A stretch of DNA of 64,000 nucleotides, from positions 62,001 to 126,000 of the forward strand of contig NZ_JAUSUH010000001.1 in assembly GCF_030813595.1 (NCBI RefSeq), read 5' to 3'. The DNA is from Ancylobacter vacuolatus. Lineage in GTDB: Bacteria > Pseudomonadota > Alphaproteobacteria > Rhizobiales > Xanthobacteraceae. Position 1 is the stretch's first letter, and each line of letters opens with the position of its first letter. The notes beneath the pieces were generated by a model. That model worked only from the letters and a program-made list of their open reading frames with translations, made no database searches and had not been told where the DNA came from. Made by a program: the position numbers and the translations under genes. Below are positions 37,573-48,154 of the stretch, in pieces.

Positions 37573-39195
37573 ATGCCGGTGAATGCGAGAGGCAGTGAGC
37601 CGTCGATGGAGGAAATCCTGGCCTCCATCCGTCGCATCATTTCCGACGAGGTCGCCGCCGATCCGGCGGCGGGGCGCAGCGATGCGCCGCGACCCGCGCG
37701 CGATACACGCGAGGCACCGGCCCGTCAGGCCGCCGCGCCGGCCCGTGAACCGGCGCCGCGCCCTGCCGCGCCGCCGCGGCCTGCGGCAAGCACGGAGTCA
37801 TCCGAGGCACTGTCCTATGCGCCGCCGCCCTACCGCGAGCGGGTCGAGGCTCCGGTTGACTATGCCCCGCGCGGGCGCGCTCCGGCGGCCGATCCGTTCA
37901 CGCCACGTCCGGTGACGGTTTCCGCTGCCGCGCTCTCCGCTCCCGCCTTTGCACCGGCGGCGATGGCCTCCCGCGCGCCGTCCGCCGCTGTCTATTCCGG
38001 CGGTTCCGCCGCACGGGCGCTTGAGGCGCCGCTGCCGGCCCGGCCGGCGAGCGAGAGCCGGGCGCCCGAAGCGCGCCGCGTCGAGCCGCGGCTGTTTCCC
38101 GACTCCCGGCCGCTGCCCGACCTGCGGCCGCTGGCGGAGGCACGGCCACGACCGGAGCCCCGGCTTGTCGAGCCGCGCAGCGCCGCACCGGCCTTCACGC
38201 CCGACATGCGCGCGCCGGCAGCCAGCGCTCCTTCGCGCCCGTCCCTGGGCTCCTCACTGAATACGCCGCCGGTCGGGGCCGGCATGGCCGCCCTGCCGCC
38301 GGTGCGTCCTTCTTTCGCCCGCCCCTCGGTTGTACGGCCGCCGGCGCCGCTCGACAGCGAACTCGACAAGCCTCTGGCGGCGGCGCTGCTCGACCTCGCG
38401 CTGGTGGAGCAGGCCGTCCAGGCCGAAATGGCGAATGTGGCGATGAACGAGCCGGTCGCCTCGGCGCAGCCGGCGGACGAGTCCCCCCGAGGCGCGGCCG
38501 TGGAGCCGACCCGCGCGGCCGTCGTCAAGACTGTTGCCACGCCCGAGCCGGCGGCGGTGGAGCCGGCGCTGGCCGAGCCCGCCAAGGCCGCCGCCCTGGC
38601 CACCGTCCCGGCAAGCGCGGCGCCGGTCGCGTCGCCCGCGCCGGAGGCCGTGGTGCAGCCGGTTGCCGAGCCCGCCGAGATACCGGCGCCGCCCGCGCGG
38701 TCCGCCCTTGCCGATCCGGCCCGCGAGGGCGCTGCCCTTGCGGCGCCGGCGAAGGAGGAGGCCACCCCGGCGTCGCCGCCCGTCGCGCCCCGCCCGGATT
38801 TCCGCTCGCCCGAGCCGCGCCCTTCCGACGTGCGCCTCGCCGAGCCGCGCGGACATGAGGCAAATCTGGCGGACGCGCGTCTTTCGGAAGCGCGACTCGC
38901 GGAATCCCGCCTCTCGGAGTCCCGGCTGGTCGCCAGCAACCGTCCAAGTGCCGCCCCGGAAGCCGCCGAGCCGGCGCGCGAGCGCCTGGTGTCGGCGCCG
39001 GCCAGCAGCGCCGTGTCGGCCGCCTTCGGCTCGCTGCAGCGCTCGGTCGGCAGCGCCGCGCCCCGTTCGGTCGACGATCTCGTCACCGAGGCGCTGAAGC
39101 CCATGCTCAAGGCCTGGCTCGACGAGAATCTGCCGGCCATGGTCGAGCGGCTGGTGCGGGCGGAAATCGAGCGCGTCGCCCGCCACGGGCAATAG
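37573..39195 (+). CDS. popZ: PopZ-like polar organising protein (DUF2497)
   Basis: A 540-residue protein with the two conserved ends of PopZ: EPSMEEILASIRRIISDE (residues 8-25) and, at the C-terminus, DDLVTEALKPMLKAWLDENL and MVERLVRAEIERVARHG. In between is a very long Pro/Ala-rich disordered linker, about 450 residues against roughly 75-100 in Caulobacter PopZ. The linker has a run of RLSEARLAESRLSESRL near residue 440. It forms condensates at the pole that anchor ParB-origin complexes. Upstream, a GAGTC site (GANTC, CcrM) and two TTAAC half-sites fit cell-cycle control. It sits between tolC and valS. Confidence 0.9.
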   Translation: MPVNARGSEPSMEEILASIRRIISDEVAADPAAGRSDAPRPARDTREAPARQAAAPAREPAPRPAAPPRPAASTESSEALSYAPPPYRERVEAPVDYAPRGRAPAADPFTPRPVTVSAAALSAPAFAPAAMASRAPSAAVYSGGSAARALEAPLPARPASESRAPEARRVEPRLFPDSRPLPDLRPLAEARPRPEPRLVEPRSAAPAFTPDMRAPAASAPSRPSLGSSLNTPPVGAGMAALPPVRPSFARPSVVRPPAPLDSELDKPLAAALLDLALVEQAVQAEMANVAMNEPVASAQPADESPRGAAVEPTRAAVVKTVATPEPAAVEPALAEPAKAAALATVPASAAPVASPAPEAVVQPVAEPAEIPAPPARSALADPAREGAALAAPAKEEATPASPPVAPRPDFRSPEPRPSDVRLAEPRGHEANLADARLSEARLAESRLSESRLVASNRPSAAPEAAEPARERLVSAPASSAVSAAFGSLQRSVGSAAPRSVDDLVTEALKPMLKAWLDENLPAMVERLVRAEIERVARHGQ

Positions 39196-39328
39196 GCGAC
39201 GCCGGCATCAGCCCGGACAAAGCAGCCCTGATCCCGCGCTTTAGCGGCAGGTTGGCGTCTGACGAGTTGACTTGAGGCATCCGCTCCGCTTTGTCTCGCA
39301 CCCAATCCATTCAGGTGCCGGAGCCAAA

Positions 39329-42160
39329 ATGCTCGACAACAGGTTCGATCCCGCCGCCGTCGAAGACCGCATCTACCAGAGCTGGGTGGAGGCGGGTGCC
39401 TTCAAGGCCGGGCGTCCGGAGCGGGCAGGGGCCGAGCCCTATTGCATCGTCATCCCGCCGCCCAACGTCACCGGCTCGCTCCATATGGGGCACGCGCTCA
39501 ACAACACGCTGCAGGACATTCTCTGCCGCTTCGAGCGCATGCGCGGCAAGGACGTGCTCTGGCAGGTCGGCACCGACCATGCCGGCATCGCCACCCAGAT
39601 GGTGGTGGAGCGCCAGCTCGCCGAGCGCCAGCTTCCCGGCCGCCGCGACATGGGTCGCGCCGCCTTTGTCGAGCGCATCTGGGCGTGGAAGGAAGAATCC
39701 GGCGGTACGATCATCAACCAGCTGAAGAAGCTGGGCGCTTCCTGCGACTGGTCGCGCGAGCGCTTCACCATGGATGAGGGCCTGTCCCGCGCCGTCCTCA
39801 AGGTGTTCGTCCAGCTCTACAAGGAAGGGCTGATCTACAAGGACAAAAGGCTGGTCAACTGGGACCCGAAGTTCCAGTCCGCCATTTCCGATCTCGAAGT
39901 GCTGCAGGTCGAGGTGAAGGGCCATCTCTGGCACCTGCGCTACCCCTTGGCCGACGGGGTGACCTATGAGCACCCGATCGCCTTCGACGAGAACGGCCAG
40001 CCCTTCGAGTTCGAGACACGCGACTATATCGTCGTCGCCACCACCCGCCCTGAGACCATGCTCGGCGACACGGCGGTGGCGGTGCACCCGGATGACCCGC
40101 GCTATCAGGGCCTCGTCGCCGCCGGGGCCAAGGTGCGGCTGCCGCTGGTCGGCCGGCTGATCCCGATCGTGCCGGACGAGTATTCCGACCCGACCAAGGG
40201 CACCGGCGCGGTGAAGATCACCCCGGCGCACGACTTCAACGATTTCGAGGTCGGCCGCCGGCATGACCTGCCGATGATCAACGTGCTCGATGCCGAGGCG
40301 CGGATCACGCTGGCCGGCAATGAGGACTTTCTCGCCGGTGCACAGCCCGGCGTCGGGCTCGACACCGCGCTGGCGCTCGACGGCCTCTCGCGCGAGGCGG
40401 CGCGCAAGGCAATCGTGGCGCTCATGGAAGAGGGGGGCGTGCTCGACCGGATCGAGCCGCACACCCACATGGTGCCGCATGGCGACCGTTCGAACGTGGT
40501 CATCGAGCCCTGGCTGACCGACCAGTGGTATGTCGACGCCCACACCCTCGCCCAGCCGGCGCTGGCCGCCGTGCGCGAGGGGCGGACGAACTTCGTGCCG
40601 AAGAACTGGGAAAAGACCTATTTCGAGTGGCTGGAGAACATCCAGCCCTGGTGCGTCTCGCGCCAGCTCTGGTGGGGCCACCAGATTCCGGCCTGGTATG
40701 GGCCGGACGGGTCGATCTTCGTCGAGGAGACGGAAGAGGCGGCGGTTGCCGCCGCGCTCGCCCATTGCGTGCAGAACGGCATCATCACCGATTCCGAGGC
40801 GCTGGAGCTTGCCGCCGACCCGGAAAAGCGGGCGGCGTTGATCACCCGCGACGAGGACGTGCTCGACACCTGGTTCTCCTCCGCGCTGTGGCCGTTCTCG
40901 ACGCTCGGCTGGCCGGACGACACAGCGGAAGTGGCGCGCTTCTACCCGACCACGGTGCTGATCACCGGCTTCGACATCATCTTCTTCTGGGTCGCCCGAA
41001 TGATGATGATGGGCCTGCACTTCATGCCCGACGTGCCGTTCCGCGACGTTTACATCCACGCCCTCGTCCGCGACGAGAAGGGCGCCAAGATGTCGAAGTC
41101 CAAGGGCAACGTCATCGACCCGCTCGACCTCGTCTCGAAATACGGCGCCGATGCGCTGCGCTTCACACTTGCCGCGATGGCGGCGCAGGGGCGCGACATC
41201 AAGCTCGCCCCGGCCCGTGTCGAGGGCTACCGCAACTTCTCCACCAAGCTGTGGAACGCCGCCCGCTTCGCCGAGATGAATGGCTGCGGGCGCGATCCCG
41301 CCTTCGTGCCGCGCAACGCCGAATCCCGGCTCAACCGCTGGATTCTCTCGGAGACGCAGAAGGCCGGCACCGAGATCACCCAGGCGCTGGAAGCCTACAA
41401 GTTCAACGAGGCGGCCGGCGCGGCCTATCGCTTCGTGTGGAACATCTTCTGCGACTGGTATCTCGAACTCGCCAAGCCTGTTTTCAACGGCAATGGCGGC
41501 TGGAAGGACGAGACGCGGGCGACCACCGCCTTCGTCCTCGACGAAATCCTCAAGATGCTGCACCCCTTCATGCCCTTCCTCACCGAGGAGCTGTGGGCAC
41601 GGACCGCTGAGACCGGCGCGCCGCGCGCCAGCCTGCTGGCGCTGGCGCAATGGCCTGCGCTGGAAGGGCTGGAGGCACCGGACGCCGAGGCCGAGATCGG
41701 CTGGCTGCTCGACCTCATCACCGAAATCCGCTCGGTCCGCGCCGAGATGAACGTGCCGGCCGGCGCGCAGCTTCCCCTCGTCCTGGTGGGCGTGGCGGAC
41801 GAGGTGCGCGAGCGCGTGGTGGTGTGGCTGGACACGCTGACGCGGCTGGCCCGCCTGTCCTCGATTTCCTTCGAGACGGAGGCCCCGGTGGGCTCGGTGC
41901 AGATCGTGGTGCGCGGCGAGACGGCGGCGCTGCCGCTGGCCGGAATCATCGACATGGAGGCCGAAGGCGCGCGCCTCGCCAAGGAGCTTGCCAAGGCGAA
42001 GGACGACATCGCCAAGGTCGATGCCAAGCTCGGCAATGCCGACTTCATCAAACGTGCACCCGAGGAAGTTATCGAGGAGCAGCGCGAGCGCCGCGAGTCG
42101 GCGTCCGAACGCGCCGCCAAGATCGGCGAGGCACTGGCCCGGCTCGGCCGCGCCGGCTGA
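39329..42160 (+). CDS. valS: Valyl-tRNA synthetase
   Basis: A 943-residue class Ia synthetase. The HIGH motif lies in [20 protein letters not shown], the editing domain contains [19 protein letters not shown], and the KMSKS motif is [16 protein letters not shown]. The anticodon-binding helices are followed by the typical C-terminal coiled coil that grips tRNA ([20 protein letters not shown]). GGAG lies before the ATG. It charges tRNA-Val in the cytoplasm. Confidence 0.98.
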   Translation: MLDNRFDPAAVEDRIYQSWVEAGAFKAGRPERAGAEPYCIVIPPPNVTGSLHMGHALNNTLQDILCRFERMRGKDVLWQVGTDHAGIATQMVVERQLAERQLPGRRDMGRAAFVERIWAWKEESGGTIINQLKKLGASCDWSRERFTMDEGLSRAVLKVFVQLYKEGLIYKDKRLVNWDPKFQSAISDLEVLQVEVKGHLWHLRYPLADGVTYEHPIAFDENGQPFEFETRDYIVVATTRPETMLGDTAVAVHPDDPRYQGLVAAGAKVRLPLVGRLIPIVPDEYSDPTKGTGAVKITPAHDFNDFEVGRRHDLPMINVLDAEARITLAGNEDFLAGAQPGVGLDTALALDGLSREAARKAIVALMEEGGVLDRIEPHTHMVPHGDRSNVVIEPWLTDQWYVDAHTLAQPALAAVREGRTNFVPKNWEKTYFEWLENIQPWCVSRQLWWGHQIPAWYGPDGSIFVEETEEAAVAAALAHCVQNGIITDSEALELAADPEKRAALITRDEDVLDTWFSSALWPFSTLGWPDDTAEVARFYPTTVLITGFDIIFFWVARMMMMGLHFMPDVPFRDVYIHALVRDEKGAKMSKSKGNVIDPLDLVSKYGADALRFTLAAMAAQGRDIKLAPARVEGYRNFSTKLWNAARFAEMNGCGRDPAFVPRNAESRLNRWILSETQKAGTEITQALEAYKFNEAAGAAYRFVWNIFCDWYLELAKPVFNGNGGWKDETRATTAFVLDEILKMLHPFMPFLTEELWARTAETGAPRASLLALAQWPALEGLEAPDAEAEIGWLLDLITEIRSVRAEMNVPAGAQLPLVLVGVADEVRERVVVWLDTLTRLARLSSISFETEAPVGSVQIVVRGETAALPLAGIIDMEAEGARLAKELAKAKDDIAKVDAKLGNADFIKRAPEEVIEEQRERRESASERAAKIGEALARLGRAG

Positions 42161-42216
42161 GGCGGGCGGCGCGACCGGCAGGCGACGGCATAGGGCAGGG
42201 CGGGCAGGGAAACGGC

Positions 42217-42933
42217 ATGGCGTTCATCGAATCGTTCCATCCGGGCGATTTCCTCTCGACGATCATCAGCCTGCTGGTCGCCTTCGCCATGGGCACGCTG
42301 ATCGGCGCCGAGCGGCAATACCGCCAGCGCACGGCCGGCCTGCGCACCAATGTGCTGGTGGCGATCGGCGCCTGCCAGTTCGTCGACATGGCGATGCACC
42401 TGGCCGGCCCCGAGGGGGCGGTGCGGGTGGTGGCCTATGTCGTCTCCGGCATCGGCTTTCTCGGCGCCGGCGTCATCATGAAGGAAGGCACCAATATTCG
42501 CGGCCTGAACACGGCGGCGACGCTGTGGTGCTCGGCCGCCGTTGGGGCCTGCGCCGGGGCGGACCTGATCGCCCAGTCGGTGCTGCTCACCGGCTTCGTG
42601 CTGGCCGGCAACACATTGCTGCGCCCGCTGGTGGGCGCGCTGGAGCGCCTTCCGCGCGACGAGGAATCGACCGAGGCGACCTATGGCGTCAGCGTCATCA
42701 CCGGGGCGACGGTGGCGGCGGAACTGCGCAGCAAGGTTTCCACCCTGCTGGAAGCCGCGAAGTTCCCGATCGACGAGGTCGAGATCCAGGACCGCCCTGA
42801 CGGCACGGCGGAGCTGCGCGCCACGCTGGTCAACACCTCCGTGCGGGTGGCCGAGCTCAATGCCGCCGTGGCGCGGCTGCGCCACCTGCCGGGCGTGACC
42901 TCGGCCGACTGGACCCGCTCGGCCGCCGATTGA
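42217..42933 (+). CDS. MgtC/SapB family membrane protein
   Basis: A 238-residue protein. The N-terminal 130 residues hold about four or five membrane helices with the MgtC signature GTLIGAERQYRQRTAGLRTN and GIGFLGAGVIMKEG, followed by LNTAATLWCSAAVG. The C-terminal 80 residues form an ACT-like soluble domain, as in full-length MgtC. The family is linked to Mg2+ limitation and acid tolerance. No Mg-sensing leader was recognised. It follows valS after 56 bases. Confidence 0.9.
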   Translation: MAFIESFHPGDFLSTIISLLVAFAMGTLIGAERQYRQRTAGLRTNVLVAIGACQFVDMAMHLAGPEGAVRVVAYVVSGIGFLGAGVIMKEGTNIRGLNTAATLWCSAAVGACAGADLIAQSVLLTGFVLAGNTLLRPLVGALERLPRDEESTEATYGVSVITGATVAAELRSKVSTLLEAAKFPIDEVEIQDRPDGTAELRATLVNTSVRVAELNAAVARLRHLPGVTSADWTRSAAD

Positions 42934-42948
42934 GGCCGGGGGTCGCTA

Positions 42949-43143
42949 TCAAGGGGCGGGCGGAGAATCGGGCGTGGCCGCCTGCGCCGCCACCAGCCGG
43001 GCTTCCATGCGGTCGAGCTCGGCGCGCAGCCGCTCGATGACGTCGGCAGCCTCCGACAGCTCGTCCTCGACCTTGTCGCGGCGGAACTGGTCCAGATCCG
43101 CCGCCATCGCCCGCAGGCGCTCCACGATATTGCCGTTCGGCAC
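42949..43143 (-). CDS. Small coiled-coil hypothetical protein
   Basis: A 64-residue protein with GTG start 43143; GAGGGAGA lies four bases before it. Nearly all of residues 6-55 form a charged heptad-like helix (VERLRAMAADLDQFRRDKVE, then VIERLRAELDRMEARL), ending in a Pro-rich tail. I know no named family. A helical partner or regulator is plausible. It converges with the MgtC-like gene. Confidence 0.65.
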   Translation of the reverse strand: MPNGNIVERLRAMAADLDQFRRDKVEDELSEAADVIERLRAELDRMEARLVAAQAATPDSPPAP

Positions 43144-43388
43144 GTTACTCTCCCTCGTTTCCCGGCGGACACGGGCTCTGCGCGCAGGCCGCTTTTCCAG
43201 CCGTCTGGCTATCGCGATTTTGTGACTGGCTGGCAACAGTGTCACGCATTCGCAACCATAACCGAAGACCACGGCGCGCACGCCGCGAAGCCGCCACAAA
43301 CCGGCACGAAATCCGACGGATAGACGGGGGATAAAGGTGTCGGATGCGGCGCCGACAAGAAGCCCCCGCACCGGGATGCGTGAAGAAA

Positions 43389-45116
43389 ATGGACGTCAGG
43401 ACGATCATCGATAAGCGGAACCTGCCGAGCCGCCATGTGACGGAAGGCCCGTCGCGCGCGCCGCACCGTTCCTATCTCTACGCGATGGGTCTGACCCGCG
43501 AGCAGATCCACCAGCCGCTGGTCGGCGTCGCCTCGTGCTGGAACGAGGCCGCGCCCTGCAACATCTCGCTGATGCGCCAGGCGCAGGCGGTGAAGAAGGG
43601 CGTCGCCAGCGCCAACGGCACGCCGCGCGAATTCTGCACCATCACCGTCACCGACGGCATCGCCATGGGCCATGACGGCATGAAGGCCTCGCTGGCCTCG
43701 CGCGAGGTCATCGCCGATTCGGTCGAGCTGACCATTCGCGGCCATGCCTATGACGCGCTGGTCGGCCTGGCGGGCTGCGACAAGTCCCTGCCGGGCATGA
43801 TGATGGCGATGCTGCGCCTCAACGTGCCGTCGATCTTCATCTATGGCGGCTCGATCCTGCCGGGCTCCTTCCGCGGCCAGCCGGTGACGGTGCAGGACAT
43901 GTTCGAGGCGGTCGGCAAGCACTCGGTGGGCCTCATGTCCGACGAGGATCTCGACGAACTGGAACAGGTCGCCTGCCCCTCCGCCGGCGCCTGCGGCGCG
44001 CAGTTCACCGCCAACACCATGGCCACCGTTTCCGAGGCGATCGGCCTCGCGCTGCCTTATTCGGCCGGCGCGCCGGCGCCTTATGAGATCCGCGACCGTT
44101 TCTGCATGGCGGCCGGCGAGCAGATCATGGATCTCGTCGCCCGCAACATCCGTCCGCGCGACATCGTCACGCTGAAGGCGCTGGAGAACGCCGCCACCGT
44201 GGTCGCCGCCTCGGGCGGCTCGACCAATGCGGCGCTGCATCTCCCGGCGATGGCGCATGAGGCCGGCATCAAGTTCGACCTGTTCGACGTCGCCGAGATC
44301 TTCAAGCGCACGCCCTATATCGCCGATCTCAAGCCCGGCGGGCGCTATGTCGCCAAGGACATGTTCGAGGCCGGCGGCATTCCGCTCTTGATGAAGACGC
44401 TGCTGGAGCACGGCTTCCTGCACGGCGACTGCCTCACCGTGACCGGCCGCACCATTGCCGAGAACCTCGCCTCGGTGAAGTGGAACCCGCACCAGGACGT
44501 GGTGCGCCCGGCCAATGATCCGATCACCGTCACCGGTGGCGTGGTCGGCCTGCAGGGCAACCTCGCCCCCGACGGCGCGATCGTGAAGGTGGCGGGGCTC
44601 AAGACCCAGAAGTTCACCGGCCCGGCCCGCTGCTTCGATGGCGAGGAAGCGTGCTTCGAAGCCGTGACCCACCGCACCTATGAAGAGGGCGAGGTGCTGG
44701 TCATCCGCTATGAGGGGCCCAAGGGCGGCCCCGGCATGCGGGAAATGCTGTCCACCACCGCCGCCCTGTACGGGCAGGGGGTGGGCGACAAGGTGGCGCT
44801 GATCACCGATGGTCGCTTCTCGGGCGCCACGCGCGGCTTCTGCATCGGCCATGTCGGGCCGGAGGCGGCGGTCGGCGGCCCGATCGGGCTCATCCGCGAC
44901 GGCGACATCATCACCATTGACGCGATCGAGGGCACGCTTGACGTGGCGCTTTCGGACGAGGAACTCGCCGCCCGCCGGGCGGAGTGGAAACCGCGTCCCT
45001 CGCCCGTCGGCTCGGGGGCCATCTGGAAGTTCGCGCAGGCCGTGGGACCCGCCCGTGATGGCGCGGTCACTCACCCCGGCGGCGCGGCCGAGACGGCGTG
45101 CTATGCGGATGTATGA
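43389..45116 (+). CDS. ilvD: Dihydroxy-acid dehydratase
   Basis: A 575-residue enzyme that dehydrates dihydroxy-isovalerate and dihydroxy-methylvalerate in valine, isoleucine and leucine synthesis. Iron-sulfur and Mg-binding motifs are visible: [47 protein letters not shown] and [20 protein letters not shown]. The cysteine positions fit a [2Fe-2S] cluster form. The start may be ATG 43389 or GTG 43380. Its stop overlaps the start of the ExoR-like gene. Confidence 0.97.
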   Translation: MDVRTIIDKRNLPSRHVTEGPSRAPHRSYLYAMGLTREQIHQPLVGVASCWNEAAPCNISLMRQAQAVKKGVASANGTPREFCTITVTDGIAMGHDGMKASLASREVIADSVELTIRGHAYDALVGLAGCDKSLPGMMMAMLRLNVPSIFIYGGSILPGSFRGQPVTVQDMFEAVGKHSVGLMSDEDLDELEQVACPSAGACGAQFTANTMATVSEAIGLALPYSAGAPAPYEIRDRFCMAAGEQIMDLVARNIRPRDIVTLKALENAATVVAASGGSTNAALHLPAMAHEAGIKFDLFDVAEIFKRTPYIADLKPGGRYVAKDMFEAGGIPLLMKTLLEHGFLHGDCLTVTGRTIAENLASVKWNPHQDVVRPANDPITVTGGVVGLQGNLAPDGAIVKVAGLKTQKFTGPARCFDGEEACFEAVTHRTYEEGEVLVIRYEGPKGGPGMREMLSTTAALYGQGVGDKVALITDGRFSGATRGFCIGHVGPEAAVGGPIGLIRDGDIITIDAIEGTLDVALSDEELAARRAEWKPRPSPVGSGAIWKFAQAVGPARDGAVTHPGGAAETACYADV

Positions 45117-45945
45117 TCGTTCGGGCCTCAAGCCCCTTATCCTCCTTTTCGCGCTCGTGCTGGCGCCGTCGGTGGCTTTGGCCTTCGACGGCACGCCCGG
45201 CGCCGACGCGCCTGCGGGTGCGGCCGTGCCGGCGGGCAAGCCGCGCACCATTGAGGAATCCGTGCGCTTCGGCGCGCAGGCGCTGCGGTCGGGCCAGACC
45301 GAGCAGGGCATCGATTCGCTGCGCTACGCGGCCGAAAAGGGCCATGCCGGCGCGCAGTGGAAGCTCGGCCGCATGTATGCGGAAGGCGAGGGCGTCGAGC
45401 GCAACGACATCAAGGCGTTCGAGTATTTCAGCCAGATCGCCAACATGCATGCCGACGACAACCCGGCGACGCCGGAGGCGCGCTTCGCGGCGGATGCCTT
45501 CGTGGCGCTCGGGGCCTATTATCTGGTCGGCATTCCCAACAGCAAGGTGCGCCGCGACGCCACCCGCGCGCGCGACATGTTCGCCTATGCCGCCTCCTAT
45601 TTCGGCGATCCCGGCGCGCAATATCATCTGGCGCGGCTCTATATCGACGGCGATGGCGTCGACCGCGACCCGCGCTTTGCCGCGCGCTGGCTCGGGCTGG
45701 CGGCGCAGAAGGGCCAGTACCAGGCGCAGGCGGCGCTGGGCGGGCTGCTGTTCAAGGGCGATGACGGCATTCCCCGCCAGGCGGCGCGCGGCCTGATGTG
45801 GCTCACCCTCGCCCGCGACGCCGCGGCCGGCCCGCAGGATAAATGGGTGGTGGACCTCTATGAGGACGCCTTCTCCAACGCCAACCCGGACGAACGCGCC
45901 ATGGCGCTGGTCTATCTCGAACAGTACATGAAGACGGTGCGCTGA
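45109..45945 (+). CDS. exoR: Sel1-repeat periplasmic protein, ExoR-like
   Basis: About 278 residues with a signal peptide (PLILLFALVLAPSVALAFDG) and at least four Sel1-like repeats, such as EKGHAGAQWKLGRMYAEGEG and GDPGAQYHLARLYIDGDGVD. Length, order and the ADAFVALGAYYLVGIPNSKV segment resemble ExoR of Sinorhizobium, a periplasmic inhibitor of the ExoS-ChvI two-component system. The name is by family likeness; exoS and chvI are not in this window. It overlaps ilvD by eight bases (or 14 from the ATG at 45103). Confidence 0.75.
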   Translation: MYDRSGLKPLILLFALVLAPSVALAFDGTPGADAPAGAAVPAGKPRTIEESVRFGAQALRSGQTEQGIDSLRYAAEKGHAGAQWKLGRMYAEGEGVERNDIKAFEYFSQIANMHADDNPATPEARFAADAFVALGAYYLVGIPNSKVRRDATRARDMFAYAASYFGDPGAQYHLARLYIDGDGVDRDPRFAARWLGLAAQKGQYQAQAALGGLLFKGDDGIPRQAARGLMWLTLARDAAAGPQDKWVVDLYEDAFSNANPDERAMALVYLEQYMKTVR

Positions 45946-45977
45946 GGCGCGGGGCTCCGGCCCGGCCTGTCGGCCAA

Positions 45978-46065
45978 CGTCCTCCCGGACGGCCGCAAGC
46001 CGATCCGGGAGCGGCCCGGTGCCGGCGCGCGGTCCCGGCTCTCGCTACGCGCGGCCGGGATGACG
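45978..46065. repeat. Intergenic palindromic repeat, family A, copy 4
   Basis: CGTCCTCCCGGACGGCCGCA runs to CGCGGCCGGGATGACG. It has a slightly changed left arm (AAGCCGATCCGGGAG) and sits between the convergent exoR-like and xthA genes. Confidence 0.78.
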
Positions 46066-46086
46066 GAAACCTGAACCCGCCAGCGC

Positions 46087-46869
46087 CTAAAGCGACAGTT
46101 CCGCCCACACCGGCACATGATCCGAGGGCTTTTCCCAGCCGCGCACATGCTTGTCGACGCCCACCGCCGTCAGGCGGTCGGTGGCCTGCGGCGAGAGCAG
46201 CAGATGGTCGATGCGGATGCCGTTGTTCCGCTGCCAGGCGCCGGCCTGATAGTCCCAGAAGCTGTAGATGCCGGCCTCCTCAGTGGTGGCGCGCAGCGCA
46301 TCGGTCATGCCGAGATTGAGGATTTCCCGGAACGCCGCCCGCGTCTGTGGCAGGAACAGCGCGTCCTCCACCCAGGCTTCGGGGTGGGCGGCATCTTCCG
46401 GCTCGGGAATGACGTTGTAATCGCCGCAGACAATGAGCGGCTCCTCGAAGGCGAGGCGCCCGGCGATATGGGCTTTCAGCCGCTGCATCCACGAGAGCTT
46501 GTAGGGGTATTTCTCCGTGCCCACGGGGTTGCCGTTGGGCAGGTAGATGCCGCACACGCGCAGCGAGCCTTCCGGGGTCGAGACCACCACCTCGATGAAG
46601 CGCGACTGCACATCGCCCTCGTCGCCGGGCAGGCCGGACGTCACCTCGTCGAAGGGCAGGCGGGAGAGCACGGCGACGCCGTTAAAGCCCTTCTGGCCAT
46701 GCACGGCGACATTGTAGCCCAGCGCCTCGAACGCCTCGCGCGGAAAGGCCTCGTCGGCGCATTTCAGCTCCTGCAGGCACACCACGTCCGGCTTGGTTTC
46801 GGTGAGCCAGGCCACCGCATGCTCCTGGCGTTGCCGGATCGAATTGACGTTCCAGGTGGCGATGCGCAT
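46087..46869 (-). CDS. xthA: Exodeoxyribonuclease III
   Basis: A 260-residue AP endonuclease/3'-5' exonuclease for base excision repair. Catalytic motifs are present: MRIATWNVNSIRQRQ, VVCLQELKCADEAFP (metal Glu), GKFNGVA-like KGFNGVAVLS, VCGDYNVIPEPEDA, NGIRIDHLLLSP and the final SDHVPVWAEL His. It is full length. It lies 75 bases after mtnN on the same strand and may share its transcript. Confidence 0.97.
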   Translation of the reverse strand: MRIATWNVNSIRQRQEHAVAWLTETKPDVVCLQELKCADEAFPREAFEALGYNVAVHGQKGFNGVAVLSRLPFDEVTSGLPGDEGDVQSRFIEVVVSTPEGSLRVCGIYLPNGNPVGTEKYPYKLSWMQRLKAHIAGRLAFEEPLIVCGDYNVIPEPEDAAHPEAWVEDALFLPQTRAAFREILNLGMTDALRATTEEAGIYSFWDYQAGAWQRNNGIRIDHLLLSPQATDRLTAVGVDKHVRGWEKPSDHVPVWAELSL

Positions 46870-46944
46870 CGGGCTCTCATGGGCAGGCGGGAAAGGGGGG
46901 GGCGGGCGAGTGCCGCGAATTGGGTCGCGACTCGCGGCGCCAGT

Positions 46945-47697
46945 CTACAGCACCGGCAGCAGCCGTCGCACGATGAGGGCGGAGGAGAGCGCCACCTCGT
47001 CGACGAACTGGCGGAAATCGAAGTGCGAGTCGCGCCCGGCGAGGTCGGACAGGGTGCGGACCACCAGCCAGGGGACGCCGAAGGCGGCAGCGGCCTGCGC
47101 CATCGCGGCGCCTTCCATCTCCACCGCCGCACCGCCAAGTTCCCGGAACAGCCGCTCGCGCAGCGTCTCGGAATTGATGAACTGATCGCCGGTCAGGATG
47201 CGGCCATAATGCAGCTGCGGCGCCCTCTCGCCGCCGGCGGCCGACAGCGGCGCCAGCGAAAGCGCGGCCAGGGCCGCCCGCACGCGCTCCAGCAGGGGGC
47301 CGTCGGCGCTGTGGCCGAGCTCTTCCAGCGGGCTGAAGAAGGGCAGATGCCCCGCCTGGTAGACGATGAACGCCTCGTCCGCGTCGTAATAGCCGGCATC
47401 GTGCTGCACGACATGGTCGGCGATCACCACATCGCCGATGGACAGCGCCGGGTCGAGGCCGCCGGCAATGCCGGAGAACAGCAGCAGGCGGCAGTCGAAC
47501 CGCTCCAGCAGCAGCGCGGTGGCGATGCCGGCATTCACCTTGCCCATGCCGGCACGGGCCAGCACCACCTGATGACCATCGAGCCGACCGGCATGGAACA
47601 CCATGCCGGCGCGCTCGGTGATCTCGGTGCCGGTGAGATTGTCGGCGAGAAAGGCGAATTCCTGCGGAATGGCGCAGAGCACGCCAACCGGGCGCAT
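46945..47697 (-). CDS. mtnN: 5'-methylthioadenosine/S-adenosylhomocysteine nucleosidase
   Basis: A 250-residue nucleoside phosphorylase-fold enzyme that splits MTA and SAH. The N-terminus VGVLCAIPQEFAFLADNL, the purine site FSGIAGGLDPALSIGDVVIA and the ribose/catalytic stretch GGAAVEMEGAAMAQAAAAFG with RTLSDLA (catalytic Asp) fit the family. Its ATG overlaps the erpA stop by one base, so the two genes are coupled. Confidence 0.92.
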   Translation of the reverse strand: MRPVGVLCAIPQEFAFLADNLTGTEITERAGMVFHAGRLDGHQVVLARAGMGKVNAGIATALLLERFDCRLLLFSGIAGGLDPALSIGDVVIADHVVQHDAGYYDADEAFIVYQAGHLPFFSPLEELGHSADGPLLERVRAALAALSLAPLSAAGGERAPQLHYGRILTGDQFINSETLRERLFRELGGAAVEMEGAAMAQAAAAFGVPWLVVRTLSDLAGRDSHFDFRQFVDEVALSSALIVRRLLPVL

Positions 47698-48056
47698 CAG
47701 AGGGCGAAGCTGGTGCCGCAGCCGCAGGAGGCGGTGGCCTGCGGGTTGGCGATGCGAAACGAGGCGCCGATCAGATCATCGACATAATCGATGTGCGAGC
47801 CGGACATGTATTCCAGCGACACGGGATCGATGACCACGCTGGCCTCGCCCTCGGCGATGACGATGTCGTCCGCCTCGCGGGAGCGGGTGATGTCGAACTT
47901 GTACTGGAAGCCGGAGCAGCCGCCGCCTTCCACGCTGACCCGCAGCATGCTCTCGGGCGGCTCGCCACGGAGAATCTCGGCGATGCGGCGCACCGCGCTG
48001 GCGGTGACGCCGACGGCGGTGACCGCAACGATGTCGGGCGAAGAACCTGCGCTCAT
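47697..48056 (-). CDS. erpA: Iron-sulfur cluster insertion protein, A-type
   Basis: A 119-residue A-type carrier (HesB/IscA/ErpA). The three cluster-binding cysteines are in VEGGGCSGFQYKF and SCGCGTSF at the C-terminus. It delivers Fe-S clusters to target enzymes. The start MSAGSSPDIVAVT at 48056 gives family length, and longer upstream frames are not supported. ErpA rather than IscA is favoured by its order next to dgt in Hyphomicrobiales, but this is not certain. Confidence 0.9.
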   Translation of the reverse strand: MSAGSSPDIVAVTAVGVTASAVRRIAEILRGEPPESMLRVSVEGGGCSGFQYKFDITRSREADDIVIAEGEASVVIDPVSLEYMSGSHIDYVDDLIGASFRIANPQATASCGCGTSFAL

Positions 48057-48154
48057 GTTGCACACTACCCGTTGAATATGACCTATAGCGATAGTTAAGT
48101 GCTGCCGCCCGCGAGTCAAAGGGGCTGCGCGCGCGACTGGCAGGAGAATTGCGC

